Of a stretch of 64,000 bases of DNA, positions 29,054 through 39,186 are shown in pieces. Below the pieces are notes generated by a model, which worked only from the letters and a program-made list of their open reading frames with translations, had not been told where the DNA came from and searched no databases. Source of the DNA: Paulinella micropora (Eukaryota > Cercozoa > Imbricatea > Euglyphida > Paulinellidae); NCBI GenBank assembly GCA_019918135.1, contig WBZZ01005670.1, positions 55,001 to 119,000 on the forward strand, given 5' to 3'. Made by a program: the position numbers and the translations under genes. Position 1 is the first letter of the stretch. Each line of letters opens with the position of its first letter.

Positions 29054-29473
29054 ATGTCAAACCTGTCAACAAAACAGGACTACTTGAATGAAATTGAAAA
29101 ATGGAACCTTGATGTTTCTATTAAAAAGCCCACGATTAAATGGACTAAGCCTGACATTGTTTCTTTCTATGAGCAATACAAACCCCGCGATGACAACGTG
29201 AAAGTGGTTATACCATTGGAAGCCATAATAGATAACTCCAACGTAGTTGAAGATGCGACCTTCGGTCAGCAAGAAGAGAGCACTCCTTTTAAGGCGACTG
29301 ATTTAAAAGAGACAGGTATCACTGAAATAAAGGCTAATGTAGGAGAAGAGATAGCGACTGCTACATCCGTAGGTGATAAAGAGACTGCTATAGAATGTAC
29401 AGAAGAAGGGTGTATATTAAGGAAAGCGAGCGATGTTATTCGTGTTGTAAAAGAAAGATACCAAAAAAAATAA
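29054..29473 (+). CDS. PLV protein with DATFGQQ motif, unknown (fossil element)
   Basis: 139 codons. The N-terminal part is helical and charged (QDYLNEIEKWNLDV ... KWTKPDIVSFYEQYK), resembling a small SAP-like helix-turn-helix, which is only a guess. The middle contains VVEDATFGQQEES, near-identical in form to VGDASFGQQQ in the coiled-coil protein at 15.2-16.7 kb. The C-terminal third is acidic with two Cys. An AT-rich leader (tttaatatttatatatatc) ends at the ATG. Confidence 0.5.
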   Translation: MSNLSTKQDYLNEIEKWNLDVSIKKPTIKWTKPDIVSFYEQYKPRDDNVKVVIPLEAIIDNSNVVEDATFGQQEESTPFKATDLKETGITEIKANVGEEIATATSVGDKETAIECTEEGCILRKASDVIRVVKERYQKK

Positions 29474-29484
29474 AATATCAAATC

Positions 29485-30722
29485 ACTCACACTTTCTTTT
29501 TTGCTTTACTGGTCCTCTATAAATTTAGCAATAACATTAATATTACCATTTCCACCTGCCGACACAGCCTTTTGTGTGAATGTCAAAACATCGTTCGGTG
29601 TTAATTGAATATCGTAGGTTCTTAGATTAATTTGTTGAGTTGAGGTAGCATTAACATAAATCTTAAAAATTGTTGTTCCGTTCGCAATCGCAGTTGCTTT
29701 TGTGTCTGTATCTACAATTGAAGTTGTGCCCCTGTCAGTGTTCCGTTCAATACCATTCTGACGACATCAGCCTTAGTATCTTCATTAGTAATACTTATCA
29801 ACGAAGGAAAGACATTTGAATTGTTGGTTAGGCTATTATTGAATAGTGCTTTATTCCTGATACTTAAAATGGGGCTTTCAGTTATATTACCTGCTTCACT
29901 CCCTTCCGCTGTATTTGTAATACTTGTATTAATAGTGTTGGTGCCTTCAACAAACAAACTACAACTGGCTGTCTTCAGTCTTTGTATTCCAACTCCAACA
30001 TTATTATTAATAATTCGTGCTACAAATGGCAATGTAGTATTCCGCAGACTGACACCCGTGTTGGTATTCGCATACTTAATCGTATGGACTAACTGAAAAT
30101 CGCCTGTCTTTGGATTTTCAATAGAAAACTTAATAGCACCAAAACCTAAGTATTGAAATTGAATTTGAAATACATTTCCCTTTGTCCAGTCTAATACAGG
30201 CATATCTCCTGTTCCGTCGCACGGGTCATCCCAGTACGCGTGATAAAATGCGTTTGGGATTCCTCCTATACAATGTAGAATAATCATTCCTTCATCTCTA
30301 GTTTTGTAAAAGTAGAAACCATTAGATAAATCGTTATCTCCGATACCTATCCACGAATAATAATCTTCGGTTTCGTCTGTTGTCCATAAAGCAGTGAAGC
30401 GGGCTACAACACCCATACCAGTGCGATATTTTATTTTTCTTTTGCTTACCATACAGGCATCAGCGGTAGCATTAGTAGTCGTTTTTAATTCCGCCATATT
30501 ATTCAGAAATGAAACACTCGCATTTGTCTGAGTTAATGTCCATATTCGTGTATTAATGGTATATGGAAAGATTTCCTGTAATACTGGTGTTAAGGAACTG
30601 GTTAGGGTTTCACCAAAAGCGGTCTTCATATGATTAGTTTCAATGTGCCCGTCATATCCAACTTTGACATTTACAAACTTTTCGTCTGGATTTTGTGCGA
30701 TTAAATTTCTTTGGTGAGACAT
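29485..30722 (-). pseudogene. PLV beta-rich structural protein (fossil)
   Basis: The main open part is 336 codons from the start at 30722. It is beta-rich, with TGMGVVARFTALW, YSWIGIGDNDLSNGFYF and LGFGAIKFSIENP, a pattern like lectin-type jelly rolls on virion surfaces. The 3' portion (29485-29711) also looks coding for the same kind of protein; the gene is broken, about one break. Next to the major capsid gene on the same strand, so a surface or spike protein is likely. Confidence 0.55.
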
Positions 30723-30750
30723 CTCTTGTATATAAACAAAAAAATATTTT
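30720..30750 (-). promoter_or_regulatory. Shared AT-rich upstream motif, second copy
   Basis: On the minus strand aaatatttttttgttt is followed directly by atatacaa, three bases and the ATG at 30722. See 15135-15164 for the plus-strand copy. Confidence 0.5.
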
Positions 30751-30843
30751 TTATTTTCTTTTTTATGTTTCTTTTTTAACTCATCATAATTTCAATTCCC
30801 TTAACAACAATAGTCCTCTAAAGAATAGCGTAAGTATAATAAT

Positions 30844-32327
30844 TCAATTGGACTGCCCAGTCGCACTCCATTCATACCGCCGTTCTGTGTCCAAGGATAG
30901 ACCTGCCACTTCATAACCCTCTTCTTCTCTCTTGTCATAAAGCGGGCGGTTGTGATCCCAGAAATCAACGTGGAACCAGTTATATTTATACACATTAGAG
31001 TTCAAAATAGCAGAGCCCTTAACCTTTTCCTTCAATAGCATATAGTCTTCATCGCGAGAGCAAGTGATATCAAACTGTTGAATTCTATTACTATCCAAAG
31101 TAGTATAATAATCAGTAATCTTAGCCTGTGCTCGGTTATCGCAATCGAATGCGGTGTTTGAAGTTTCTGTATTATTAAACCCGCTAGTGTAAATTCGGCG
31201 AATTCTCTCACCCTGCGAGCGGTTCATCTTCAAAACGAATGACTGAGTTCCAGCCGCGAGATTAGTTTTCCAAGAGATAGGGTATTCAGTCTTAAACAAA
31301 AATCCTTCACCAGCAATCTTTTGTTGAACACCCAAGATAACATTCGGGTCGGTTTCAACAGCGAGAAATAAGTTAAGGTTGGTAATATTTGCGGATTGTG
31401 CGGTGGCAGTCGCTCCTGCTCCAACACTAAGGGCATCAGTTCCATAAAATATTGTTTTCTGTGTTCCCTCCCACACAATCCCCAGATCAAGAATTTCATT
31501 AAAGCCGATAGTCTTATCAATTTCAAAAATGGTTCCAAAAAGCATGCCTAGAGGAATAGACACATTGATAACGGGAGTAGGGGTGTTACTGCCTCCTCCT
31601 TCAAAATACTTCGCCTCCTCATAAGCAACATTAACTACACTGGGAGCACCAGTTCCATTTGCAATAAGTGCGTCATTATGACGGCGGGCTGTGATAGGTG
31701 GCTGTGCTACATAATTTAGAATTCTATTTTCAAGGGTTGAAAACATTTCGTTTACATGAGCAAGAATGTTGGCTGATTGGTCTGCCGCCTTTGTATCACC
31801 AATTGCTGTGAAATTAGTCTTACCATCATCGAGTTGAAAGGCATAAGCATCATCAATGCTCCTCTTGCGGCAGGCGATGCTTGAATTTCATTCTGGGCAT
31901 TACACTTTTGAAGCATTGACCCATAACCAGACCCAGCCCCATGGTTTTCCAAAGCCATAAATCTATCATAAGAAATCTCTGGCTTCCAAATCATCTTAGT
32001 GTAATTTCCCACGTGTTGAAGATTACACAAATACTGACCGCTTCGGCTTCGCAGTTCAATCGTCTTAATCATCGGTAGGCAGTCCATAGGAATTCGGTTA
32101 TACCTTCCAGCACCGCCACCCGCATCTGGTGTGTAGGTAAATCGCAACACAGACCTCGCAAGGTTCAAAGGACGAGTAGGAATTTCAAAAGTTGATTCAA
32201 TTCCACCGACAGTGGTAATTGGAATTGTTGCAAGACTTTCACGGGCGGTAAGTTTGTTAAGCGAATACTTACCGCGAATAAGTCCGCTTTGGCTGTGAGT
32301 AAGTTCTCCGCCGTATTGGACAGGCAT
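30844..32327 (-). pseudogene. PLV major capsid protein, double jelly roll (fossil)
   Basis: Coding for about 490 residues in all, broken with about one break. The N-terminal side starts MPVQYGGELTHSQSG and has FEIPTRPLNLARSVLRF and IKTIELRSRSG; the C-terminal side has PVINVSIPLGMLFG and ends YEWSATGQSN. Overall length, beta content and the PLN...R type strand fit the PLV major capsid family that forms trimeric capsomers. It lies between the surface-protein gene and the minor-capsid-like part on the same strand. Confidence 0.7.
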
Positions 32328-32381
32328 TTTTTGTTTTGTTTTTGAAGTAGTGTAAATTAACTAATTCACCAGAATATATTA

Positions 32382-32402
32382 GAAAGATTTTAAAAATCTT
32401 TC
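32382..32402 (-). terminator. Hairpin between capsid genes
   Basis: A perfect 9-bp stem (gaaagattt / aaatctttc) with a 3-base loop, between the end of the minor-capsid-like part (32444) and the start of the major capsid gene (32327), minus strand. It could end the upstream transcript. Confidence 0.5.
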
Positions 32403-32443
32403 AGCAAAAATAAAAAATAAATAATTCTAAAATTAATTGATAT

Positions 32444-32940
32444 TTATCTCTTTTTCAAAAGATTAAAGAATGAATTAAATAAACTAAAATAATTAGTTTC
32501 ACGATAAACCAATAATGTCATAACAATACCCAGACCATTAAGATTTATTGCTTGGTCGTTTTCGTCCGTCAAGTAAAACCTGAATACATTATTTGAACTT
32601 GCGGATAATGTTTTCCCGTATTCGCTTCCAGAGCCATCATAGATGACAGACCCAAAAGGAATTTCGTTGGCTGTGTATATTTCTTGTAGCACATGATTAT
32701 CTCCTTCATTTACCAAATCCGATTGAAGATAAAGAGTTTTTTCACCAGTTAAAATAATTACATTCGGCGATTTAATAAAATCATTAGCAAAGAAATATGT
32801 GCTGTTTCTATCAAAACCCATAAATTCATGAATACGGGTATCAGCATCAAATATAAACCGCGGTTGAATACCTCCGTTATTTGAAACACTGAATGTTAAT
32901 TTACCATCCTCCGCTTCTGTGTTTGTATTGTTGCTTGAGA
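32444..32940 (-). pseudogene. PLV minor-capsid-like part (fossil)
   Basis: The C-terminal segment with NLNGLGIVMTLLVYRE is typical of PLV and virophage minor capsid (penton-type) proteins, preceded by IQPRFIFDADTRIHEFMGF and beta-rich sequence. Incomplete. Confidence 0.5.
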
Positions 32941-34440
32941 CTACATAAGTATAATCATTAATCCTTTTACTTTCATACTGGCTTTACCATTATCTAATAA
33001 GTATCCATAACACTTCGGACCACCTCCAACAAAGGTTTTTATTTTTGCTCCTTTCAATTCATCAGTCCAATCTCCCAGTAAATCGCCTGTCTCTACATCT
33101 GCCTCATTAATTTCTTTGTTAGTCGTATATATTACACTGTCTGTGTCATGATACAATATCCTATTACCTAATCTGTCCATCATGTTGTAAAGTCTCATTC
33201 TCGCGTGGCATGTAGTAAATAAAGCAACCACAATATTTGTTTTAATCGGGTCGCTCACCGCATCCTGTTTTAAGTTGTAACTGGCTTCTACAAGTTGGTC
33301 GTTAATTATGTTAATATTTATATTATCCACTGATTTATCGTTCAATAGTTTGTATAAGGTATCTTTATCCTTTATCATTTTATTCTATGTTTTATTTTGT
33401 TTCTGTCCAAACTTGCCCCATAAAGAGTTCAAGCACAACTTAGCCACTGCTCGCCGTCCTTCGTTTTTAAATATTTTGCTTTCATCCATCTTTACACCCA
33501 TTTTGATTTCCATGCTGTTTATGTAATTTTGTTTTTCTGCTTCCGTATTACATCCCGCGGGATATCCGCTGGACTCTTGTTTTACTTTCAAGAATGTCTT
33601 TATGTATTCTTTGAATAAGCTACTGCTTTGTTCTTTCCAGTGCCATACTTCATATACTTTTATCAACTTATACCCTTTGTCTAAGGCCTTGTAAATTTCT
33701 GGAGTTGCCCATGTACCAGTTATTGCTCGTTCTTTATCAGTGTGCTTACATTCTCCATGTTGCTCAGTCATTCCGCACTTATCGCATAAGTAACACATCA
33801 TCTTACCTCTGTCCGCCTTCGGTAAGACTGGGTGTAGTAAGCCTCTAGTCCGAAATATTCTCTGTTTATAATTTTTTTTTCATTTCATTTCTTTCCTCCT
33901 CGTTGCTTGGTCGTATTATGATATGGTGCCCGCTTGAATGAGTGTGCGAAATATATTGACATATGCTCACTTTATCCGACAGTGATGTATTACGACCTTT
34001 GTTGTGATTTCCAATATAATTTCAAAGCATTCACTCTACCTCCAAACATTGCATCTCGTGGGTTTAGTCCTTCTTGTTCAGTAATTCGTTCGTTTGTATC
34101 CTCTGCCAGTCTTTCACTGGTTTTCATCAGGCTCCATTCGCACTCCCAGATACTTATTACTTTTGCTTGTTCGTTAAGTTGTTTTTCTCTTCTCATTGTT
34201 TCCTTGTATAGTTCGCCCATTGTCTTATTCTTCTTCACATTCAAAGCATTGCTATTCCAACACTTATCACATCCGTGCCAATGACACCCGTAAAACTCAT
34301 AAGCGGTTTTGTTTTTCTCATCCCATCCATCTACATACACACGAGATTGCCCGAGTTGAAACATTTTTCTCGACTTCATCCCAGAGCTTCTCTCTGTAGT
34401 CTGCGTTTTCTCTCTTTCTTCGACTCTATTTTGACCCATG
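32941..34440 (-). pseudogene. PLV protein-primed family B DNA polymerase (fossil)
   Basis: Recognisable blocks are YEFYGCHWHGCDKC (the conserved Cys/His block of the Polinton polymerase N-terminal half), CSLYPTVM (Dx2SLYP motif A), KLCLNSLWGKFGQ (motif B) and LYHDTDSVIY (DTDS motif C). This polymerase copies linear genomes primed by a terminal protein. The copy is broken and locally rearranged, several breaks, and stops short of a full N-terminus. Confidence 0.8.
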
Positions 34441-35625
34441 TTAGCCTACTTCCATCCTTCCTTTTCAGTTCTACGAAAAGTAAGCATTTTTCGCTTATAA
34501 AAGTCGTTCAGCTAGTGGAAAAATTTATGTACTATATTGAAGGAAAAGCTGTCGTCATGTTCCGCCAATAGATCCTGATACTGTCGTCATCAGTGTTTTG
34601 TCCCGACGATGAATTAGATGAACTGAAAGATGCGCTCATGAAAAAAATTGAGAAAAGCTCGAAAAATTTGGTTCCCCTTGAATGTCCGAAGTGTCCAGAG
34701 TGTCTTTTGATCACAAGGATCAGAGTCTGATACTGAGCAAGTGTCCAAGACAAAGTGTCCAGAGAAAATGTCACGTGCCCAACTTCAACAGTCAGTTTTT
34801 GTTCCCACGTCACAGTGAAATCAGGTCTAACTTTTCGAATTTCTTCGAAAATTTTGCAGTGTCAAACCGTGCCCCGTTTATCGAAGCCTCGGAGTCTGTA
34901 ACCGTAGGTGCAGGTTCTTTGTTAGCGACTTCAGTTGTGACGATATAGACTTTAATATTATAAGATGATCGTCCTCTGTGACAGAGGTGAATTAACTTCC
35001 CGCCAAGCAACGTTAGGCAGGCGGGATGAGTCACCTTTCCTTAAATTGACCATTCAAAAGCATTTCAAAGTGTTCAGGACTTAAAATATTGTGAGAGTCG
35101 TTGATGATGGGACCTTCGGTACTACGTGATACGCAACTTGAAGGTGACACCGCAGTCACTATTCGGCAGTGAGTATCGGTAAATTTGTTGACAAGGACGT
35201 GAGATGTGAAAACTGATGGAGTCATGAGTTCACAACTTGATTCATGACTGGAGGTTTTCTTTCAAAAGCCTCCAAATTCCGACTTGTGACACATTGCGGC
35301 CCGGAAGCAACTATTGAATACAAGTTGTACTTGACGGTCACTCTGCTCTGAAGTCAGCTTTCAAGTACGGCGGGTACTTGACTTCAGCCTACTGCAGTAC
35401 TCTTGAACTGCTACGGTTTTGCGAAGTATTAATACTTATCATGACACATGATAAGTATTAATACTTCGCAAAAAGGTCACACTGACTTAGCGGCACTCAA
35501 CTGCGACTCACTGGCAACTTGATCTACGGGGCGTTCAGTCGTGTTCGTATATGATTGCAACCCGGGCCAAGGCCGCGTTGAAGTCCGTCTGCCGCCAAGT
35601 GTAGACGGTAGAAATCTACGTAAAT
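34441..35625. other. Unassigned region between PLV and LTR element
   Basis: No convincing gene. A plus-strand stretch near 34.67-34.8 kb has Cys pairs (ECPKCPECLL), reminiscent of short zinc motifs in large DNA viruses, but it is open for only a few dozen codons. Between 35.0 and 35.5 kb the words acttga and tcaagt recur many times in both orientations. A perfect palindrome lies at 35417-35473. The region may be host DNA, PLV end or a small non-coding element. Confidence 0.4.
35417..35473. repeat. Perfect palindrome, 27-bp arms and 3-base loop
   Basis: The left arm (35417-35443) runs from ttttgcgaagtatt to tatcatg. The loop is aca, and the right arm (35447-35473) is its exact complement. It is AT-rich and imperfect only by the loop. 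A MITE-like foldback, a recombination product or a hairpin origin are possible. Confidence 0.95.
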
Positions 35626-35841
35626 TGTGGACATCACCCACCGAATTATCCGGTAAAAACTTATTCATAGATTTCGTCTGGCCGGACACGTCTGAAATGC
35701 CAATTTGATCCTGGTCTTTTGGCGGCTTTTCGGCTTTGCGTTACTGAGCTAATATAACGAGACATCATTCTCTTTTTGAGGACTATGTTTGCTTATATTA
35801 CCGACTTACTCTTCCATTGAGCTATCGTTGGGGATAGTACA
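35626..35841 (+). repeat. 5' LTR of the composite element
   Basis: Starts tgtggacatcaccc and ends gggatagtaca. It aligns with the other LTRs over ctgagctaatataacgagac and attctcttttt. It is the most diverged of the four LTRs. The sequence after it (tttggagtccatagc) matches the position of the primer-binding site in the downstream element. Confidence 0.75.
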
Positions 35842-36494
35842 TTTGGAGTCCATAGCTAAAGGCTGTTTCTTTTCTGATCTGTCGTACAGACATCAGATAA
35901 GCACAAATTAATTTTTCGCTGATCTGTCGCACAGACATCAGACGAAAACAAACACTCCTACTCATCCTCAAACAAAAAACTTACAAACAAGCAATAAAAT
36001 TTGTCACAAGCTGGCATAACCTTTAGCCTTTGTGCACATTTGGCTTCTGTGTGCTCTTCTACAAGACACCAGACCACACCTACTCCACTCCCTCTTGCTG
36101 CTTGCATGAAGCCAAGTAGGACAAGTGCGAAACAAACATCAAACAAACACACTGACAGAGGAAAAAACGAGCAAAGCACTCCCAATCTCTGTTCTGAACC
36201 CTTTTCCTTGCATTTTCTCTGCAGAAACCAGAGGAAATTGCACATCTCTCACGCAAGAGCAAGACAAGTATCGAAGCACTGTCCGACGACAGACTGACTT
36301 CTACAAAACAGCTCTTTTGACCAATCTATCGTTATCTCTGGGTAGGGCCTGACGCCCCATAACTATTTCAACAGAGAAAAGGAAGAAAGGGAAGAAGGTT
36401 GCATAGAGAGATAAGAATAACAGAGGAAAGAAAGAGGGGGGAAAAAAAGAAAAAAAAAAAAAAAAAAAAGCAGACGAGACTCTCATAACATAAG
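35842..36494 (+). other. Leader of the composite LTR element
   Basis: Non-coding leader with pyrimidine/purine-rich stretches and a poly-A tract (36451-36469) shortly before the gag-like region. The neighbouring element has a poly-A tract in the same place, so this is a feature of the family. Confidence 0.6.
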
Positions 36495-39135
36495 ATGGAA
36501 GACGAGAATGAGCAGGCTGGTGTGGCACCAACTGATTATGGTCCTAGTGAGGGAGGAGAGGAGCAGGAGCAGGAGCAGGAGTATTCTGAAGAGAGGGGGA
36601 TAGAGATGAAGAGGAGAGAGAGGAGTATACAGCCGATGTAGAGTCGACAGGGGGGGGGGGGGGGTGATGCACAAGAAGCGAGTGCAGGTCAGACTGGAGG
36701 CTCTCCACTGACAGAGGCAGAGAGAGAGGAGATGGAGGATGTTAGCCAGAATGTCCCGCATACATGGGAACAGTTGGCTACATATGATGATGAAGAGTCC
36801 TTCTTCCTTAACTACCCAACCTATTATAAAACACACATCTATATTCCTTATCAGAAAAGGAGATGATAAACCAGGACAAGGTCAAAGCAACCTCCTGATC
36901 GAAATTCCCGGCCTTGCGAAGCCTCTCTTCAACAAAGTGAGCATTGAGCAAGAAAGAGTGCCATTGCAGGATATCAAGTATGGCGACACTCTTACACTGT
37001 GCGACATATACGACATATCTGCAACACTCTACGCTGCTGTGCTCGTTGCGGAATTTCATGAACGCACAAACATACAGTGGAAAATAAACGCACAACTGCA
37101 GCATGGCTGTCTGTCTGTGGTGTCCCCACTGATATCAAGAATCTAGAAAGAAAGTTCGAAGGTAGAAACCAAAGTGGCATTGAGTTTGCCCTTGAGGCTT
37201 TTGTAACTGCCTTCACACGGGCTTACAACGAAATGTACAAAGCCCTGAAAGACAACACAAGGCAACATCCTGTTTACGAGGAGGTTGACCAGTCTTGTCA
37301 GGTGCTTGAACGCCTCACACAACTCCATAAGGGCCTCTTTGAGGGGAAGGAGCAAAAACCAACATGGAAACAATGGGCCCACACGAAGAATCACACTCTC
37401 ATTAAAGGCCCTCTCACAACAATCCCAAATAATAACAGAGCTGATAAGTCTTCCATGAGAGAAAAGGCACACTTCCTCTCTAGTGCCACAGGGCTCGCAC
37501 AGTTCGTGACTCATCTAGCACGACAGGTGAAAGAAGAAGAGATGAGACAGAAGGAGGAGAAGGAGCAGAAGGAGAAGATAGCTAAGGCAATGGCAGTAGC
37601 ACGGGTGGCTCCACAGCCAACGGCTCCACCTACCACATCTAACCCAGCTCCCAAGAAAGCAGGAGGAGGACCCTCAGGAGGAGGACCCCAAGGGGAAGGG
37701 ACAGTAATTAACTTGACTGACTCCCAGAAGAAAAAGCAGGCGCTGCAGGCAGCCCTAGCTAAAATCAAAATTGGGGGAGGGGGCCTTAAGCTCTATGCTA
37801 TCACTGCCAATGAGGCTGACACAGAGAAGACCCTCACGACTAAGTTTAATGAGATGGACAGATGCTTCCAGCAAAACCAGTGTGAGGTGGAGCAGGAGTA
37901 TGAAGTCCTAGAACATCTCTGTGATCGATCCCTTCTTGGAGCTGGATTTGATCGTATAACTTACGAGAAGTACAGAGGAGAGGAGGAGCTAGCAAGGAAA
38001 GGTGGACATGCAGAGATGAGTTGTACTCTGGCCATTGCTGCCATCATTCGATACTTTAAGGCAAGTGGATACCAACACTTGTGCACGGGCACATTTATTG
38101 GGTTTGAAATTTTCGATTTAGTATCGGAGCAGTTGCAGTCTGTCACTCAGCTTGCATCTGTCTTAACAAATGTGGGCACCCAGTACACTCTCTTTTATAA
38201 CCACAAAGCCATACTCCTATATTTCCTCAGTGCTTTGCAGACTCGTCTACAACAAAAATAAGCTCACACTGCTCATGCAAGACTGCAAAACCTTCGACAA
38301 GGTAAAGCACTTGGACTTTTTGGAGATGAACATCTTTGAGGCCACGACTAAGGCCGTGAGCCCAAAAGTGTTGTGGATCGAAGTAATGACCGCTTGTCAG
38401 AGGCTCGACAGCCAGACAGCATCCTTGATCGGTTCTGCATCGGCTTCTGCTCAACCGCAAGCCGCACATACGCAACGATCTCTAGGAAAGCGGCCAAGAG
38501 AGAACAATCGTGAAGCTAACACACACCTTGCATTCGTTGGTGGGCACGGGCACAATGCTTCAAACACACAAATAAGAAATGCCCGTACAACCACGATGTC
38601 GAGGACCCCGCATCCGAAACACACTCCTCAAGAACGTACAGTCGGACGAAACCAACACCGTCGCCGTTCTGCGCCGACTGCGCAACGATCGGGGTGGAAG
38701 TTACAGGATGTCGCGGACCATGATCACGAACTAGCTGACGCGATCAATTCTCTTTTCGCTAGAGATGATCAGAAAACGGCAGCTATAGAAGCCGCAAGTA
38801 GAGGCCGAGGTGGAACACGAGGAAGAGGAGGAGGGAGAGGAATCAATCGAGGAGGAGGAGCCCCTTTCGCACGAGGCACATATACTCGCGGGGGGGACAG
38901 GGGAATTGTGAGAAGAGGAGGAGGAAGAGGTGTATTTCAAGGTAGAGGAGGAGGAAGATGGGTTGGCCGAGGTGGATACGGCAGCGCAGAGCGCCCGTAC
39001 CACAGAGATGGGGGCTGGGCAGACGGCTCGAGCTCAAGCTCGAGTTCCTCAGCACCACAGGCCTATGCGACATCAGGCGCAACCACTACCGACACTGATG
39101 CCGACTCAGGTAACAGATTTGAGGTAGTCCAATGA
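36495..39135 (+). pseudogene. Gag-like region of the composite element (fossil)
   Basis: Similar in sequence to the gag-like ORF at 52.6-54.9 kb: conserved segments include HLCTGTFIGFEIF and the Gly/Arg-rich tail (GRGGTRGRGGGRG). Gag coats the RNA genome and forms the particle. Broken, about three or more breaks. Confidence 0.7.
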
Positions 39136-39186
39136 CTAGAGAAGGAGGAGGAAAACAGAACAACATGCATTGCACAATACACCGTT

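Larger units (their letters stand above)
5900..34440. mobile_element. Fossil Polinton-like virus (PLV), broken and rearranged, with a nested transposon
   Basis: Parts recognised: rve integrase (7.7-8.7 kb), S74 fibre (9.35-12.8), packaging ATPase (13.84-14.66), small basic protein (14.75-15.06), large coiled-coil protein (15.16-16.66), cysteine protease (16.7-17.1), minor-capsid-like parts, major capsid protein (30.8-32.3) and protein-primed family B DNA polymerase (32.9-34.4). This set defines Polintons and PLVs, which build a capsid and integrate by an rve integrase. The copy is broken, with roughly ten or more breaks, and the order and strands of some parts look rearranged, so it is old and not functional as it stands. 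A 10.9 kb DNA transposon sits inside it. No terminal inverted repeats or target-site duplication were found by eye; both ends are approximate and the left limit may be nearer 7.6 kb. Confidence 0.85.

Noticed and set aside
34667-34950. Cys-pair ORF (ECPKCPEC) as a virus zinc protein
   Set aside because: Too short and without a consistent frame; kept only as a note in the unassigned region.
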